DNA of 64,000 nt, taken from Duganella sp. SG902 (GTDB taxonomy: Bacteria; Pseudomonadota; Gammaproteobacteria; Burkholderiales; Burkholderiaceae_D). Position 1 is the first letter of the stretch; each line of letters begins with the position of its first letter. This document shows positions 47,875 through 56,763 of this stretch, in pieces. The translations under genes and the position numbers were made by a program. Below the pieces are notes generated by a model that was not told the DNA's origin, did no database searches, and worked only from the letters and a program-made list of their open reading frames with translations. The stretch is taken from the NCBI RefSeq assembly GCF_013376005.1, contig NZ_JABMJK010000013.1, forward strand, positions 62,001-126,000, in the 5' to 3' direction.

Positions 47875-49796
47875 GAGCGGATCGGTTGACATTGCTAGTG
47901 GTGCTGGCCCTGTGCGCCGGCGCAGCCTCGCGCGCCGACGTGCCGGCGCTGGAGATCGACAGCTGGCCGGTTGCCGCCAACTGTACGTTTACGGCACCCG
48001 CCGCGCCGGCTGGCACCGCCCGTGGCGCGATGCTGGTGCGCGCGGGGCCGCTCTCGGCCGCCAGTGGCGGCGAGCTATACCAGGCCACGACCGATCTGGC
48101 CGGCTGGGGCGGGCACTTCTCGCGCTACCTGCTGGCGGCATCGGCTGGCGGCCCGTCCACGCTCGCGTGGGACGCGGGCGCGATCCTGACCGGCGCCGCT
48201 GGCGCGCCGCCCACGCCGGCGCCAGAGCGGCGCCAGATCCACACCTCCATCGTGCAGCCGGACGGGGCGCTGACGGTGATTCCATTCAGGTGGTCGGCGC
48301 TGTCGGCGGAGCAGCAAGCGTTGCTTGATCTGGATGACCACGCGGGAGAGCAGCGCCTGGCCTATCTGCGTGGCGACCGTACGCTGGAAACAACGCGGTT
48401 CCGCCGTCGCCGTAGCGTGCTGGGCGACACCGTTCACAGCACCCCGGTCTACTATCGCGACATGGTCTACCTCGGCGCCAACGACGGCATGCTGCACGCC
48501 TTCGACGCCGCCACCGGCATTGAGCGCTTTGCCTACGTGCCGGATGCCCTGATCGCGCACCTGCATCACCTCACCGATCCGGCGTATGTGCACCGCGCGT
48601 ATGTGGATGGTCCGGCCAGCGCGGGCGAGGCGGGCGGCAAGTCGGTGCTGGTCTCCGCCATGGGCGGCGGCGCCAAGGGCGTGTTTGCGCTGGACATCTC
48701 CGATCCCGACAATTTCGCCGGCGCGCTTTGGGAGTTCACCGACCGCGACGATCCCATGATGGGCAACCTCACCACCGTGCCGCAGATTGCCAAGGTGCGC
48801 GTGCGGCGTGGCGTTGATCGTTATTTCGCTGTCGTTGCCAGCGGTGTCAACAACGGCGGCGATGGCGACGGCGCGCTGTTTCTGTTGGCGCTCGATAAGC
48901 CGCGCACGGAGGGCTGGCGGCGCAACAGCAACTACTATCGCATCGTCACGCCGGTTGCTGAAGCCTCCCTCATCAATGCCCTCAGCGCGCCGGTGCTGCT
49001 GAACGACACCGAGGGCGCGCTACGCTACGCCTACGCGGGCGACTTGCAGGGCAACCTGTGGCGCTTTGATTTCAGCGGCAGCGCGCCGTGGCCGAAGGCT
49101 GTCGGCAAGCCCTTGTTCGTGGCGCGCGACAAGGAGGGCCATCGTCAGCCGATCACGCAGCCGCCCCTGCTGGCCTTTGCCGACGTGCGCGGCTACATGG
49201 TCATGTTCGGCACCGGCCGGTTGATCGAGAAGGCTGACCGATCTGACCTCGCCACGCAGTCCTACTATGCCATCCTCGACAGCCTGCGGTCGCCGCCGGA
49301 GGTGGTCACCGGCCGCCGCCAGCTGACCCAGCGTTTTCTCGATGGCACGGACATGCGCATGGAGCCTGGCAGCAAGGGCTGGTACGTCGATTTCACGCAG
49401 CCGGGCGAGCGCAGTCTTGATACTGGCCTGCTGGCGGACGGCGCGGTGCTGTTCAACACCGTGCTGCCGGGCGCGGATGCTTGCGCTACCACCCGCAGCC
49501 GCAGCTATGTGCTGAACGTCGTCAGCGGATTGCCGGACGAGGGCGGCGTGGTCGCCAGCGTGCCGAAGACACTGCCGGATTATCTGCCCACGCCGTCGCT
49601 GTTGCCGCAGGCGGTCACGCATGGCGTGGCGGATGCCGCCGGGGGCATCCGGCAAGAGAAGGCCTACGCCGTGGTGCAGGTCGTCGGCGCGGGCGAGGTC
49701 GGCGTGAGCGGCGGCATGACGTCGACGCGTCGCGTTGGCCGCCTGGCCTGGCGCGAGATCGTCAACTGGCGCGAACTGCACGAGGCTGCAAAATGA
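47871..49796 (+). CDS. pilY1: PilY1-like adhesin, short form without visible VWA domain
   Basis: I start at ATG 47871, overlapping the pilX stop, giving 641 residues. A signal peptide (LLVVLALCAGAASRA) leads in. The Neisseria PilC-type beta-propeller follows from about residue 175: LGDTVHSTPVYYRDMVYLGA, NDGMLHAFDAATGIERFAYV, KGVFALDISDP and VASGVNNGGDGDGALFLLAL (candidate calcium site). Usual PilY1 has about 1000 or more residues with an N-terminal VWA domain, which is not seen here. It probably sits at the pilus tip and affects retraction or adhesion. Confidence 0.85.
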   Translation: MRADRLTLLVVLALCAGAASRADVPALEIDSWPVAANCTFTAPAAPAGTARGAMLVRAGPLSAASGGELYQATTDLAGWGGHFSRYLLAASAGGPSTLAWDAGAILTGAAGAPPTPAPERRQIHTSIVQPDGALTVIPFRWSALSAEQQALLDLDDHAGEQRLAYLRGDRTLETTRFRRRRSVLGDTVHSTPVYYRDMVYLGANDGMLHAFDAATGIERFAYVPDALIAHLHHLTDPAYVHRAYVDGPASAGEAGGKSVLVSAMGGGAKGVFALDISDPDNFAGALWEFTDRDDPMMGNLTTVPQIAKVRVRRGVDRYFAVVASGVNNGGDGDGALFLLALDKPRTEGWRRNSNYYRIVTPVAEASLINALSAPVLLNDTEGALRYAYAGDLQGNLWRFDFSGSAPWPKAVGKPLFVARDKEGHRQPITQPPLLAFADVRGYMVMFGTGRLIEKADRSDLATQSYYAILDSLRSPPEVVTGRRQLTQRFLDGTDMRMEPGSKGWYVDFTQPGERSLDTGLLADGAVLFNTVLPGADACATTRSRSYVLNVVSGLPDEGGVVASVPKTLPDYLPTPSLLPQAVTHGVADAAGGIRQEKAYAVVQVVGAGEVGVSGGMTSTRRVGRLAWREIVNWRELHEAAK

Positions 49797-50239
49797 AACC
49801 GGCCGGGTTCAGCCTGATGGAGTTGCTGGTGGCGCTGGTGATCGCGGCGATCCTGGCGGCGTATGTGATGCCGGTCTACCAGCAGCACATCGTGCGCACG
49901 CGGCGCGGCGAGGCGCAGTCGGCGTTGTTGAAGCTGATGATGCAGCAGGAACGCTTTCATTCCCAGCACAACAGTTATATCGCCTTCTCCGCCGGCTCGA
50001 CGGACGCGGAGGCGCGGCATTTTCAATGGTGGAGCGGCGCCAGCGCGCCGACCAGCGCGTACGAGATCGAGGGCAAGGCCTGCGATGGCGAACTGATCTC
50101 GCAATGCGTGCAACTGGTGGCGCGGCCCGGCACGGCCCTGGTCGATAGTCGTTTTCACGACGACGATTGCCGCATGCTGACACTCACCAGCACCGGCCAA
50201 CGCATCGCCACCGGCCCCGCCGCGGGATGCTGGCCATGA
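49793..50239 (+). CDS. pilE: Type IV minor pilin PilE-type
   Basis: I start at ATG 49793, overlapping the pilY1 stop; 148 residues. The prepilin site (KPAG then FSLME) and helix LLVALVIAAILAAYVMPVYQ are clear. The C-terminal domain has paired cysteines. The TLTSTGQRIA end is typical of PilE pilins in this operon. It overlaps fimT by ATGA. Confidence 0.86.
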   Translation: MKPAGFSLMELLVALVIAAILAAYVMPVYQQHIVRTRRGEAQSALLKLMMQQERFHSQHNSYIAFSAGSTDAEARHFQWWSGASAPTSAYEIEGKACDGELISQCVQLVARPGTALVDSRFHDDDCRMLTLTSTGQRIATGPAAGCWP

Positions 50240-50787
50240 ACCGCAAGGCCGCCGGTCTGACGTTGATCGAGCTGCTGGTGGTGCTGGCGCTGGTCCTCGT
50301 GCTGCTTGGAGCGGCCGCGCCGGCCTTTCAGCAAACGCTGCAGCGCCTGCGCCTGCAGGCCGCCACCAACGACCTGCTGGCCGCCATCGACCTGACCCGC
50401 TCGCAAGCCATGGCGCGCGGCGGCAAGGTGCTGATGGCGCCGCTGGAGCCTTCCGGCGCCAACTGGCAGAGTGGCTGGGTCATCTTCCAGGACCGCAATG
50501 GCAACCGGCGTCCGGACCCGGACGAGCCGCCGCTTTACCGCCATGATCCACTGCGGTCCGACATCACCATCACCTCACGCTTCACCTCGGGCGGCACGCC
50601 CACCTACATCGCCTACAACGCCGCCGGCCGCACCTGCCGCGCCGACAACGCCCTGACCGCGCGCTGGGGCACGCTCACCCTCACGCAGGGCAAGCTGACC
50701 CGCAACGTCATCATCAACATGCTGGGCCGCGTGCGCGCCTGCGATCCCGAGGTGGATCCGGCGAACTGCGGCGGCGCGGCGCCTTGA
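50236..50787 (+). CDS. fimT: GspH/FimT-type minor pilin
   Basis: Start at ATG 50236 (50227 is possible), giving 183 residues. Prepilin cleavage after MNRKAAG, then LTLIELLVVLALVLVLLGAA. The conserved RSQAMARGGKV and QSGWVIFQDRNGN segments place it in the GspH/FimT family, which includes pilins that bind DNA in competent bacteria. It closes the pilin operon. Confidence 0.85.
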   Translation: MNRKAAGLTLIELLVVLALVLVLLGAAAPAFQQTLQRLRLQAATNDLLAAIDLTRSQAMARGGKVLMAPLEPSGANWQSGWVIFQDRNGNRRPDPDEPPLYRHDPLRSDITITSRFTSGGTPTYIAYNAAGRTCRADNALTARWGTLTLTQGKLTRNVIINMLGRVRACDPEVDPANCGGAAP

Positions 50788-50796
50788 ACTAGCCTA

Positions 50797-50802
50797 TATA
50801 AT
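50797..50802 (+). promoter_or_regulatory. Candidate -10 box before ribD
   Basis: TATAAT at 50797-50802, in the 44-base gap between fimT and ribD, is a perfect -10. No matching -35 stands at the usual distance, so the promoter, if real, is weak or activator-dependent. Confidence 0.35.
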
Positions 50803-50831
50803 GGCGCGATATCAGACTCGGCAGGAACAAC

Positions 50832-51926
50832 GTGAACATCAGCAATGATCTGGAAGGCATGGCACTGGCGCTGGACTGGGCGGCCAAAGGCTTGTACACC
50901 ACCGCGCCCAATCCGCATATCGGCTGCGTGATCGTGCGCGACGGCGTGGTGATCGGCGCCGGCGTCACGCAGAAGGCCGGCAGCGACCATGCCGAAATCC
51001 AGGCGCTCAAGGATGCGCAGGCGCGCGGCCACGACGTGCGCGGCGCCACCGCCTATGTCACGCTGGAACCGTGCAACCACCACGGCCGCACGCCGCCGTG
51101 CTCGGACGCGCTGGTGCGCGCCGGCCTCGGCCGCGTGGTGGCGGCGATGGAGGATCCCAATCCGCTGGTGGCCGGGCAGGGCATGGCCAAGCTGGCCGCC
51201 CATGGCATCGACACCAGCGTCGGCCTGCTGGCCGATCAGGCTTACGAATTGAATATCGGTTTCTTCTCGCGCATGACGCGCGGGCTGCCGTGGGTGCGCA
51301 TGAAAACCGCCGCCAGCCTGGACGGCATGACGGCCCTGCACAACGGCGTCAGCCAGTGGATCACCGGGCCGGAGGCGCGCGCCGATGGCCATCACTGGCG
51401 CGCGCGCGCCTGCGCCATCCTGACCGGCATCGGCACCGTCAAGGCCGATGATCCGCAGCTGAACGTGCGCGCGGTCGATACGCCGCGCCAGCCGCGCCGC
51501 ATCGTGGTCGACAGCAAGCTTGATATTGACCTGTCCGCCAAGATATTGGAGGGGGGCGGGACCTGGATCGCCGCCGCGGTGGGCCATCCGGAGAAGGAGG
51601 CGGCGCTGGCCGCCGCCGGCCACGAGGTCATCATGCTGCCCAACGCCGCCGGCAAGGTCGATCTGCCGGAGCTGATGCGCGAGCTGGGGCGCCGCCAGAT
51701 CAACGAGTTGCACGTGGAGGCCGGCGGCAAGCTGAATGGTTCGCTGATCCGCGAAGCGTGCGTGGACGAGCTGCTGGTGTACTTGGCGCCCACGTTGATC
51801 GGTGATGCGCAGGGCATGTTCGCCCTGCCGGCGCTGACCGACCTATCCCGCAGGCAGAACCTGAAATTTCACGAGGTTAAGCAGATCGGCCAAGATTTGC
51901 GTATCCTTGCACGATTCACTCATTAG
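50832..51926 (+). CDS. ribD: Riboflavin biosynthesis deaminase/reductase RibD
   Basis: The 364-residue protein has an N-terminal deaminase with the zinc motifs HAEIQAL (about 55) and PCNHHGRTPPC (about 80-90). A C-terminal reductase domain (about 150-364) has TAASLDGMTAL. It catalyses steps two and three of the riboflavin path. It is followed by ribE after 15 bases. Confidence 0.96.
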   Translation: MNISNDLEGMALALDWAAKGLYTTAPNPHIGCVIVRDGVVIGAGVTQKAGSDHAEIQALKDAQARGHDVRGATAYVTLEPCNHHGRTPPCSDALVRAGLGRVVAAMEDPNPLVAGQGMAKLAAHGIDTSVGLLADQAYELNIGFFSRMTRGLPWVRMKTAASLDGMTALHNGVSQWITGPEARADGHHWRARACAILTGIGTVKADDPQLNVRAVDTPRQPRRIVVDSKLDIDLSAKILEGGGTWIAAAVGHPEKEAALAAAGHEVIMLPNAAGKVDLPELMRELGRRQINELHVEAGGKLNGSLIREACVDELLVYLAPTLIGDAQGMFALPALTDLSRRQNLKFHEVKQIGQDLRILARFTH

Positions 51927-51941
51927 GCATTAGGAAGCATT

Positions 51942-52583
51942 ATGTTCACTGGTATCGTCGCCGCTGTCGGCAAAATTGAATCGGTCAAGCCGCTGGAAGG
52001 CGGCTCCTTCGCGGGCGTGCGCCTGGACATCAACGCCGGCGGCCTGCCGCTGGCCGACGTCGCCCTGGGCGACTCGATCGCCATCAACGGCGCCTGCATG
52101 ACGGTGGTGGAGAAGGACGCCACCAACTTCCGCGTCGACGTCTCGCGCGAAAGCCTGAACAAGACGGTCGGCCTCGACACGCTGACCGAGGTGAACCTGG
52201 AAAAGGCGCTGACGCTGAACGAGCGCCTGGGCGGCCACCTGGTGTCCGGCCACGTCGACGGCCTGGGCGTGGTGCGCAAGTTCGAGCCGGTGGGCGAATC
52301 GTGGGAGCTGGTGGTGGAGGCCCCGCACGATCTGGCCAAGTTCCTGGCTTATAAAGGCTCTATCGTGGTCAATGGCGTATCGCTGACCGTCAACCGCGTG
52401 ACCGATATCGGCACCGGCGCCGATCTGGTGTGCCAGTTCTCGATCAACCTGATCCCGCACACCATTGCCGTCACCACCCTCAAGCATCTGACCGTGGGCG
52501 CCAAGGTCAACCTCGAAATCGATCTGATCGCCCGCTATGTCGAGCGCATGGTGTCGGTGACGGGCCTGACTGCGGTGAAGTAA
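51942..52583 (+). CDS. ribE: Riboflavin synthase, alpha type
   Basis: The 213-residue protein opens with MFTGIVAAVG and has two lumazine-binding repeats (about 1-95 and 96-195), the first with SIAINGACMTVV and the second starting near GGHLVSGHVDG. It joins two 6,7-dimethyl-8-ribityllumazine molecules into riboflavin. It is cotranscribed with ribD. Confidence 0.96.
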   Translation: MFTGIVAAVGKIESVKPLEGGSFAGVRLDINAGGLPLADVALGDSIAINGACMTVVEKDATNFRVDVSRESLNKTVGLDTLTEVNLEKALTLNERLGGHLVSGHVDGLGVVRKFEPVGESWELVVEAPHDLAKFLAYKGSIVVNGVSLTVNRVTDIGTGADLVCQFSINLIPHTIAVTTLKHLTVGAKVNLEIDLIARYVERMVSVTGLTAVK

Positions 52584-52592
52584 AAACCAATT

Positions 52593-53192
52593 TCATTGGT
52601 GGGTGAGCCCTTCCGCGCCGAGCGCTTGGGCGACGGAAGGCAACCGCTTCATGCGCGCCAGGTATGCGCCTAGGCGCGCCGGCAGCGTGACACCCATCAT
52701 GTCTGCCCACGACACCATGACGAACAGATAGCAGTCGGCGATCGTTATTTGCTCGCCCACCAAAAAATCCTTGTCGCCCAGCTGGTCGCTGATTGTGCCG
52801 AAGCGCATCGACAGCGCCTGTTCCGCCTTCTCCTTTTCCTGCCCGGTCCCGCCGCGGAAGAAAGGAATGAAGTGGCGGTGGATTTCGGTGGTCATGAATA
52901 CCGTCGCTTCGAGCGCCTGCCAGCGTTCCAGGCCGTCGACGGCCAGCAGTTTGCGCGAGCGTTCAGCGATGTAGAGCAGGATGGCCAGGTTTTCCGTCAG
53001 TATCGTGCCGTCGCCTAGATCGAGCGCCGGCGTATAGCCCTTGGTGTTGATCAGCGTGAAGTCGCCGCCGTCCGGGGTGAGCCTGTCGCGCCCCACCTTA
53101 ACCAGCCGGTGGGGGATGCCTGCTTCGATGAGGGCGATGTGTGAGGCCTGACTGCAGGCGCCGGGCGCATAGTAGAGAATCATGGAGGTCAT
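52593..53192 (-). CDS. Glutathione S-transferase-like protein
   Basis: ATG 53192 or 53183 (MILYYAPGACSQASHIALIE) begins a thioredoxin-fold N-terminal domain (to about 80) with the TENLAILLYIAER motif. A helical C-terminal domain follows with FLVGEQITIADCYLFVMVSW. Substrate unknown. It lies opposite to ribE and diverges from the HxlR regulator 86 bases away, which probably controls it. Confidence 0.86.
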   Translation of the reverse strand: MTSMILYYAPGACSQASHIALIEAGIPHRLVKVGRDRLTPDGGDFTLINTKGYTPALDLGDGTILTENLAILLYIAERSRKLLAVDGLERWQALEATVFMTTEIHRHFIPFFRGGTGQEKEKAEQALSMRFGTISDQLGDKDFLVGEQITIADCYLFVMVSWADMMGVTLPARLGAYLARMKRLPSVAQALGAEGLTHQ

Positions 53193-53278
53193 TTGGTGTC
53201 GATCCGAATTGTTGGCCGGAACGCAGTATGCGACCATATGGACTTCGGCAAAAACGCATTTTTTTGAGGCTAAGTCAT

Positions 53279-53686
53279 ATGGATGTGACCGTACCGCCGG
53301 CCACGCTTCAGTGCCGTCAGGTCAGCGAAGTGTTCAACCGGGTTGGCGACAAGTGGAGCATGCAGGTCATCGTCGCGTTGCGCGCCCAGCCCCACCGCTT
53401 CAATGACCTGCGGCGTCAGGTCCACGGCATATCGCAGCAGATGCTGACGCGCACGCTCAAGATGCTGGAGCGCGACGGGCTGGTTGAGCGCTCGGTGCGC
53501 GCCACCTCGCCGCCGCAAGTCGATTATGCGCTGACGCCGCTGGGCCATTCCTTGGCCGCGCCGGTGCGCGAACTCGCCAAATGGGCGCGCGCCAACCTGG
53601 ATGCGCTGCACGCGAATCAGCAGCGTTATGACGCCGGCATCGAAATGGGCACGGAGCCGCGCGTCAACGCCTCGGTGGGCGGTTAG
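53279..53686 (+). CDS. HxlR-family transcription regulator
   Basis: I start at ATG 53279, giving 135 residues; longer frames cross the divergent promoter. The HxlR winged helix is plain: VGDKWSMQVIVALRAQPHRF, then QRMLTRTL-like ISQQMLTRTLKMLERDGLVE. HxlR regulators often answer to electrophiles or oxidants. CATATGG occurs twice in the shared promoter region (53235, 53277), a possible operator. The partner gene is the divergent GST. Confidence 0.87.
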   Translation: MDVTVPPATLQCRQVSEVFNRVGDKWSMQVIVALRAQPHRFNDLRRQVHGISQQMLTRTLKMLERDGLVERSVRATSPPQVDYALTPLGHSLAAPVRELAKWARANLDALHANQQRYDAGIEMGTEPRVNASVGG

Positions 53687-53807
53687 GTCAATGTTGGCAG
53701 GAATGCCATGCGGCGGGGCGAAAAAGCGGGTTTTACGGTAGGGAAGGCTTAAATCCTTTAAAATAGCGGGTTATTGAAATACTCTCGCTCAGCCTGAAGG
53801 ATTAAAA

Positions 53808-54920
53808 ATGTCAATTTCCAGCACCGAAGAAATCGTCGCCGAATTGCGCGCTGGCCGCATGGTGATCCTGGTCGATGAAGAAGACCGGGAAAACGAAGGT
53901 GACCTGGTGCTCGCGGCGGACTTCGTCACGCCGGAAGCCATCAATTTCATGGTCAAGTACGCGCGTGGCCTGGTGTGCCTGACGCTGACCGAGGAACGCT
54001 GCAACCAGCTCGAGCTGTCGATGATGTCGTCCAAGAACGGCACCGCCTTCGGCACCAACTTCACGGTCTCGATCGAGGCGGCCGAGGGCGTGACCACCGG
54101 CATCTCGGCGGCCGACCGCGCCAAGACCATCCAGGTGGCGGTGGCCAAGGACGCGCAGCCGTCGGACATCGTCCAGCCCGGCCACATCTTCCCGCTGAAG
54201 GCGCAAAAGGGCGGCGTGCTGATGCGCGCGGGCCATACCGAAGCCGGCTGCGACCTGACCGCCATGGCCGGCCTGACCCCGGCCTCGGTGATCTGCGAGA
54301 TCATGAAGGACGACGGCACCATGGCGCGCCTGCCGGACCTGCTGGAATTCGCCAGGGAGCACAACCTGAAGATCGGCACCATCGCCGACCTGATCCACTA
54401 TCGCAGCCGCAACGAGTCGCTGGTGGAAAAAGCCGGCGAGCGCACGCTGAAGACCGCCCATGGCGACTTCCGCATGATCGCCTACCGCGACAAGCCAAGC
54501 GGCTCGGCCCACCTGGCGCTGGTGCACGGCGAGATCGTCAAGGGCAAGGAAACCCTGGTGCGCGTGCACCAGCCGGTGTCCATCCTCGACATCCTGGAAT
54601 CGGAAGCGACCACCCACTCGTGGAACCTGTCGTCGTCGATGGCGGCGATCAAGGCCGCCGACAGCGGCGTGATCGTGCTGCTGAACTGCGAGGAGACCGC
54701 CGAGCAGTTCTTCAACCAGTTCGAGGCGCTGTGCAAGCCGGAAGACACCAAACCGAAAGGCCGCGCGGCCAGCATGGACCTGCGCAGCTACGGCATCGGC
54801 GCGCAGATCCTGCGCGAGGTCGGCGTCTGCAAGATGCAGCTGCTGGCCAGCCCGCGCAAGATGCCGTCGATGACCGGCTTCAACCTGGAAGTGACCGGTT
54901 ACGTCGCCAAACCCAACTAA
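53808..54920 (+). CDS. ribB: DHBP synthase fused to a degenerate GTP cyclohydrolase II domain (RibBX)
   Basis: The 370-residue protein has a full RibB domain (1-205; [20 protein letters not shown], then [11 protein letters not shown]), which makes the four-carbon riboflavin precursor. The C-terminal RibA-like domain lacks the three zinc-binding cysteines: at that place it reads [20 protein letters not shown]. It also keeps only part of the GTP site. Such fusions (called RibBX) are not expected to have cyclohydrolase II activity, so a separate ribA should exist elsewhere. ribH follows 25 bases on. Confidence 0.9.
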   Translation: MSISSTEEIVAELRAGRMVILVDEEDRENEGDLVLAADFVTPEAINFMVKYARGLVCLTLTEERCNQLELSMMSSKNGTAFGTNFTVSIEAAEGVTTGISAADRAKTIQVAVAKDAQPSDIVQPGHIFPLKAQKGGVLMRAGHTEAGCDLTAMAGLTPASVICEIMKDDGTMARLPDLLEFAREHNLKIGTIADLIHYRSRNESLVEKAGERTLKTAHGDFRMIAYRDKPSGSAHLALVHGEIVKGKETLVRVHQPVSILDILESEATTHSWNLSSSMAAIKAADSGVIVLLNCEETAEQFFNQFEALCKPEDTKPKGRAASMDLRSYGIGAQILREVGVCKMQLLASPRKMPSMTGFNLEVTGYVAKPN

Positions 54921-54945
54921 TTCAACCAACATACAAGAGGCCATC

Positions 54946-55434
54946 ATGACCGTAGGAAGCTACGAAACCAACCTGAACGGCGAAGACCTGCGCATCGGCG
55001 TGGTGCAAGCGCGTTTCAACGAAGACATCTGCCACGGCCTGCTGTCGGCCTGCCTGGCCGAGCTCAAGCGCCTGGGCGTGGCCGACGAGGACATCCTGCA
55101 CGTGACCGTGCCGGGCGCGCTGGAAGTGCCGCTGGTGCTGCAGAAGATGGCCGAGTCGCAGCAGTTCGACGCGCTGATCGCGCTGGGCGCGGTGATCCGC
55201 GGCGAAACCTACCACTTCGAGCTGGTGTCGAACGAATCGGGCGCCGGCATCACCCGTATCGGCCTCGATTATGGTATTCCTATCGCCAACGCCATCCTGA
55301 CCACCGAGACCGACGAGCAAGCCGAGGTGCGCATGGCCGTCAAGGGCGCCGACGCCGCCCGCGTGGCCGTGGAAATGGCCAACCTGACCATCGCCCTGGA
55401 AGAGCTGAGCCAGGATCAGGGCGACGACGAGTAA
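54946..55434 (+). CDS. ribH: 6,7-dimethyl-8-ribityllumazine synthase
   Basis: The 162-residue protein carries [27 protein letters not shown] and [16 protein letters not shown], the substrate-binding signatures. It joins the four-carbon unit to the pyrimidine. It lies between the RibB fusion and nusB, the normal order in proteobacteria. Confidence 0.97.
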   Translation: MTVGSYETNLNGEDLRIGVVQARFNEDICHGLLSACLAELKRLGVADEDILHVTVPGALEVPLVLQKMAESQQFDALIALGAVIRGETYHFELVSNESGAGITRIGLDYGIPIANAILTTETDEQAEVRMAVKGADAARVAVEMANLTIALEELSQDQGDDE

Positions 55435-55458
55435 TCAAAGAATAAAGGTAGAACCACA

Positions 55459-55929
55459 ATGACTGAGAAGACTTTGCACGCCAACCCCAGCAAGAACCGC
55501 ACGCCGCGTCACCGCGCGCGCGAGTTCGCGCTGCAAGGGTTGTACCAGTGGCTGCTGAATAACGAATCCGCCTCCACGGTGGTCAACCACATTCGCGGCG
55601 CGCACGGCTTCGACAAGGCCGATGCCGAGCACTTCACCGTGCTGCTGAACGGCGCCATCGCCTCCTCGGTGGAGCTGCGCGCGATGTTCGCGCCGCTGGT
55701 CGACCGTGGCATCGCCGAGCTGTCGCCGATCGAGCACGCGGTGCTGCTGATCGGCACCTACGAGCTGAAGAACAATCTGGAAATCCCTTACCGCGTGGTC
55801 ATCAACGAGGCGGTGGAGCTGACCAAGTCGTTCGGCGGCATCGACGGCCACAAGTACGTCAACGGCGTGCTGGACAAGCTGGCGGCCCAGCTGCGTCCGG
55901 AAGAGGTCGCGGCGGACAAGAAGCGCTAA
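55459..55929 (+). CDS. nusB: Transcription antitermination factor NusB
   Basis: The 156-residue helical protein contains RARFALQ-type [15 protein letters not shown] near the start and [20 protein letters not shown] and [12 protein letters not shown] later. It binds boxA RNA with NusE. Cotranscription with ribH is common. A terminator follows at 55951. Confidence 0.96.
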   Translation: MTEKTLHANPSKNRTPRHRAREFALQGLYQWLLNNESASTVVNHIRGAHGFDKADAEHFTVLLNGAIASSVELRAMFAPLVDRGIAELSPIEHAVLLIGTYELKNNLEIPYRVVINEAVELTKSFGGIDGHKYVNGVLDKLAAQLRPEEVAADKKR

Positions 55930-55950
55930 GCGCGTCCGGTATCGCCACAG

Positions 55951-55984
55951 GCCACCCACGGTAGCGTGCGGTGGCTTTTTTTAT
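55951..55984 (+). terminator. Terminator after nusB
   Basis: GCCACC-CACG pairs with CGTG-C-GGTGGC (one bulge), followed by seven T in the plus direction. It ends the rib-nusB transcript. Confidence 0.82.
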
Positions 55985-56731
55985 TTGGGCGTTGACCGGC
56001 CGGGGCGCGGCTGGCCAGAATTGCCTTTTGGCCAATTCTGGAGCGGCATCATCGAATCACGGACACCAAGCTGGCGCCGGCGCGGCTGGCTGGCGCTGAT
56101 CGCCGGCGCGCATCTGCTGGCCTTCATGGCCTGGCAAACGCCGCAGAGGCCGCATGTGGCCCCCGTCGCGACCCATGCGCCGCTTACCTACATCCTCACC
56201 CCGTTCAAGCCGCCTGAGCAGCGTTCCCGGCCGCAGCCGCCGACGGCCGCCGCGCCGCCCGCCGCGCGCCGTGCCCGGAGCGCTCAAGCCGTCACGGCGG
56301 CGCCGGCGCGCGCCGAACCACAGGCGATCACCGCGCCGGCCGCGCCCGAGCCGGTGGTGGAGGCGGCGCCCGAAGCGGCTGTGCCGGCGGACCCGTTCGC
56401 CGTGCCGGTCAAGCCGCAGGAGGACCTCAGGCAGCGCGCTCTCAAGGGGGCGCTGGCGGCCGACCAGCAGGCGCGCAAGGAGGCCTGGACCCAGCGCGAC
56501 CGCAAGTACGTCAACGACGAGACCGCGCTGGCGGCGGCCATCGGCAAAGCCTACAAGGGTGGCGGAAGCGGAGCGATAGGGGAGTTCACGGCGCCGGACG
56601 GCAGCCGCGTGACCAAATGGCGTTTGCCAGGAGGCGCGGTGGTTTGCTATTACAAGGAATCGAACAGTTTCAGTGGCGGGCGCGATCCGTTCAAGGATTC
56701 CGGCCGCGTGAGCGTGCGCTCCTGCCCATGA
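55985..56731 (+). CDS. Membrane-anchored Pro/Ala-rich protein, unknown
   Basis: The open frame begins with TTG at 55985 just after the terminator; the true start is uncertain because no ATG precedes the hydrophobic segment. One transmembrane helix (WLALIAGAHLLAFMAW) is followed by a Pro/Ala-rich linker (to about residue 135) and a small domain with GEFTAPDGSRVTKWRLPGGA and two C-terminal cysteines. The layout recalls TonB-like anchors, but no family is recognised. A hairpin (CCAGAATTG/CAATTCTGG, 56014-56040) lies at the start. Confidence 0.55.
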   Translation: MGVDRPGRGWPELPFGQFWSGIIESRTPSWRRRGWLALIAGAHLLAFMAWQTPQRPHVAPVATHAPLTYILTPFKPPEQRSRPQPPTAAAPPAARRARSAQAVTAAPARAEPQAITAPAAPEPVVEAAPEAAVPADPFAVPVKPQEDLRQRALKGALAADQQARKEAWTQRDRKYVNDETALAAAIGKAYKGGGSGAIGEFTAPDGSRVTKWRLPGGAVVCYYKESNSFSGGRDPFKDSGRVSVRSCP

Positions 56732-56734
56732 TGA

Positions 56735-56760
56735 AAAAAGCCACCGCGAGGTGGCTTTTG
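56735..56760. terminator. Bidirectional terminator
   Basis: AAAAGCCACC-GCGA-GGTGGCTTTT lies between two convergent genes, with A and T tracts on both sides so that it can serve either strand. Confidence 0.83.
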
Positions 56761-56763
56761 AAT

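Noticed and set aside
53687-53807. FMN riboswitch before the ribB fusion
   Set aside because: The gap lacks the conserved FMN aptamer blocks (AGGGTGAGTGA-type and GGGCAG-type). The rib genes here show no leader RNA that I can recognise.
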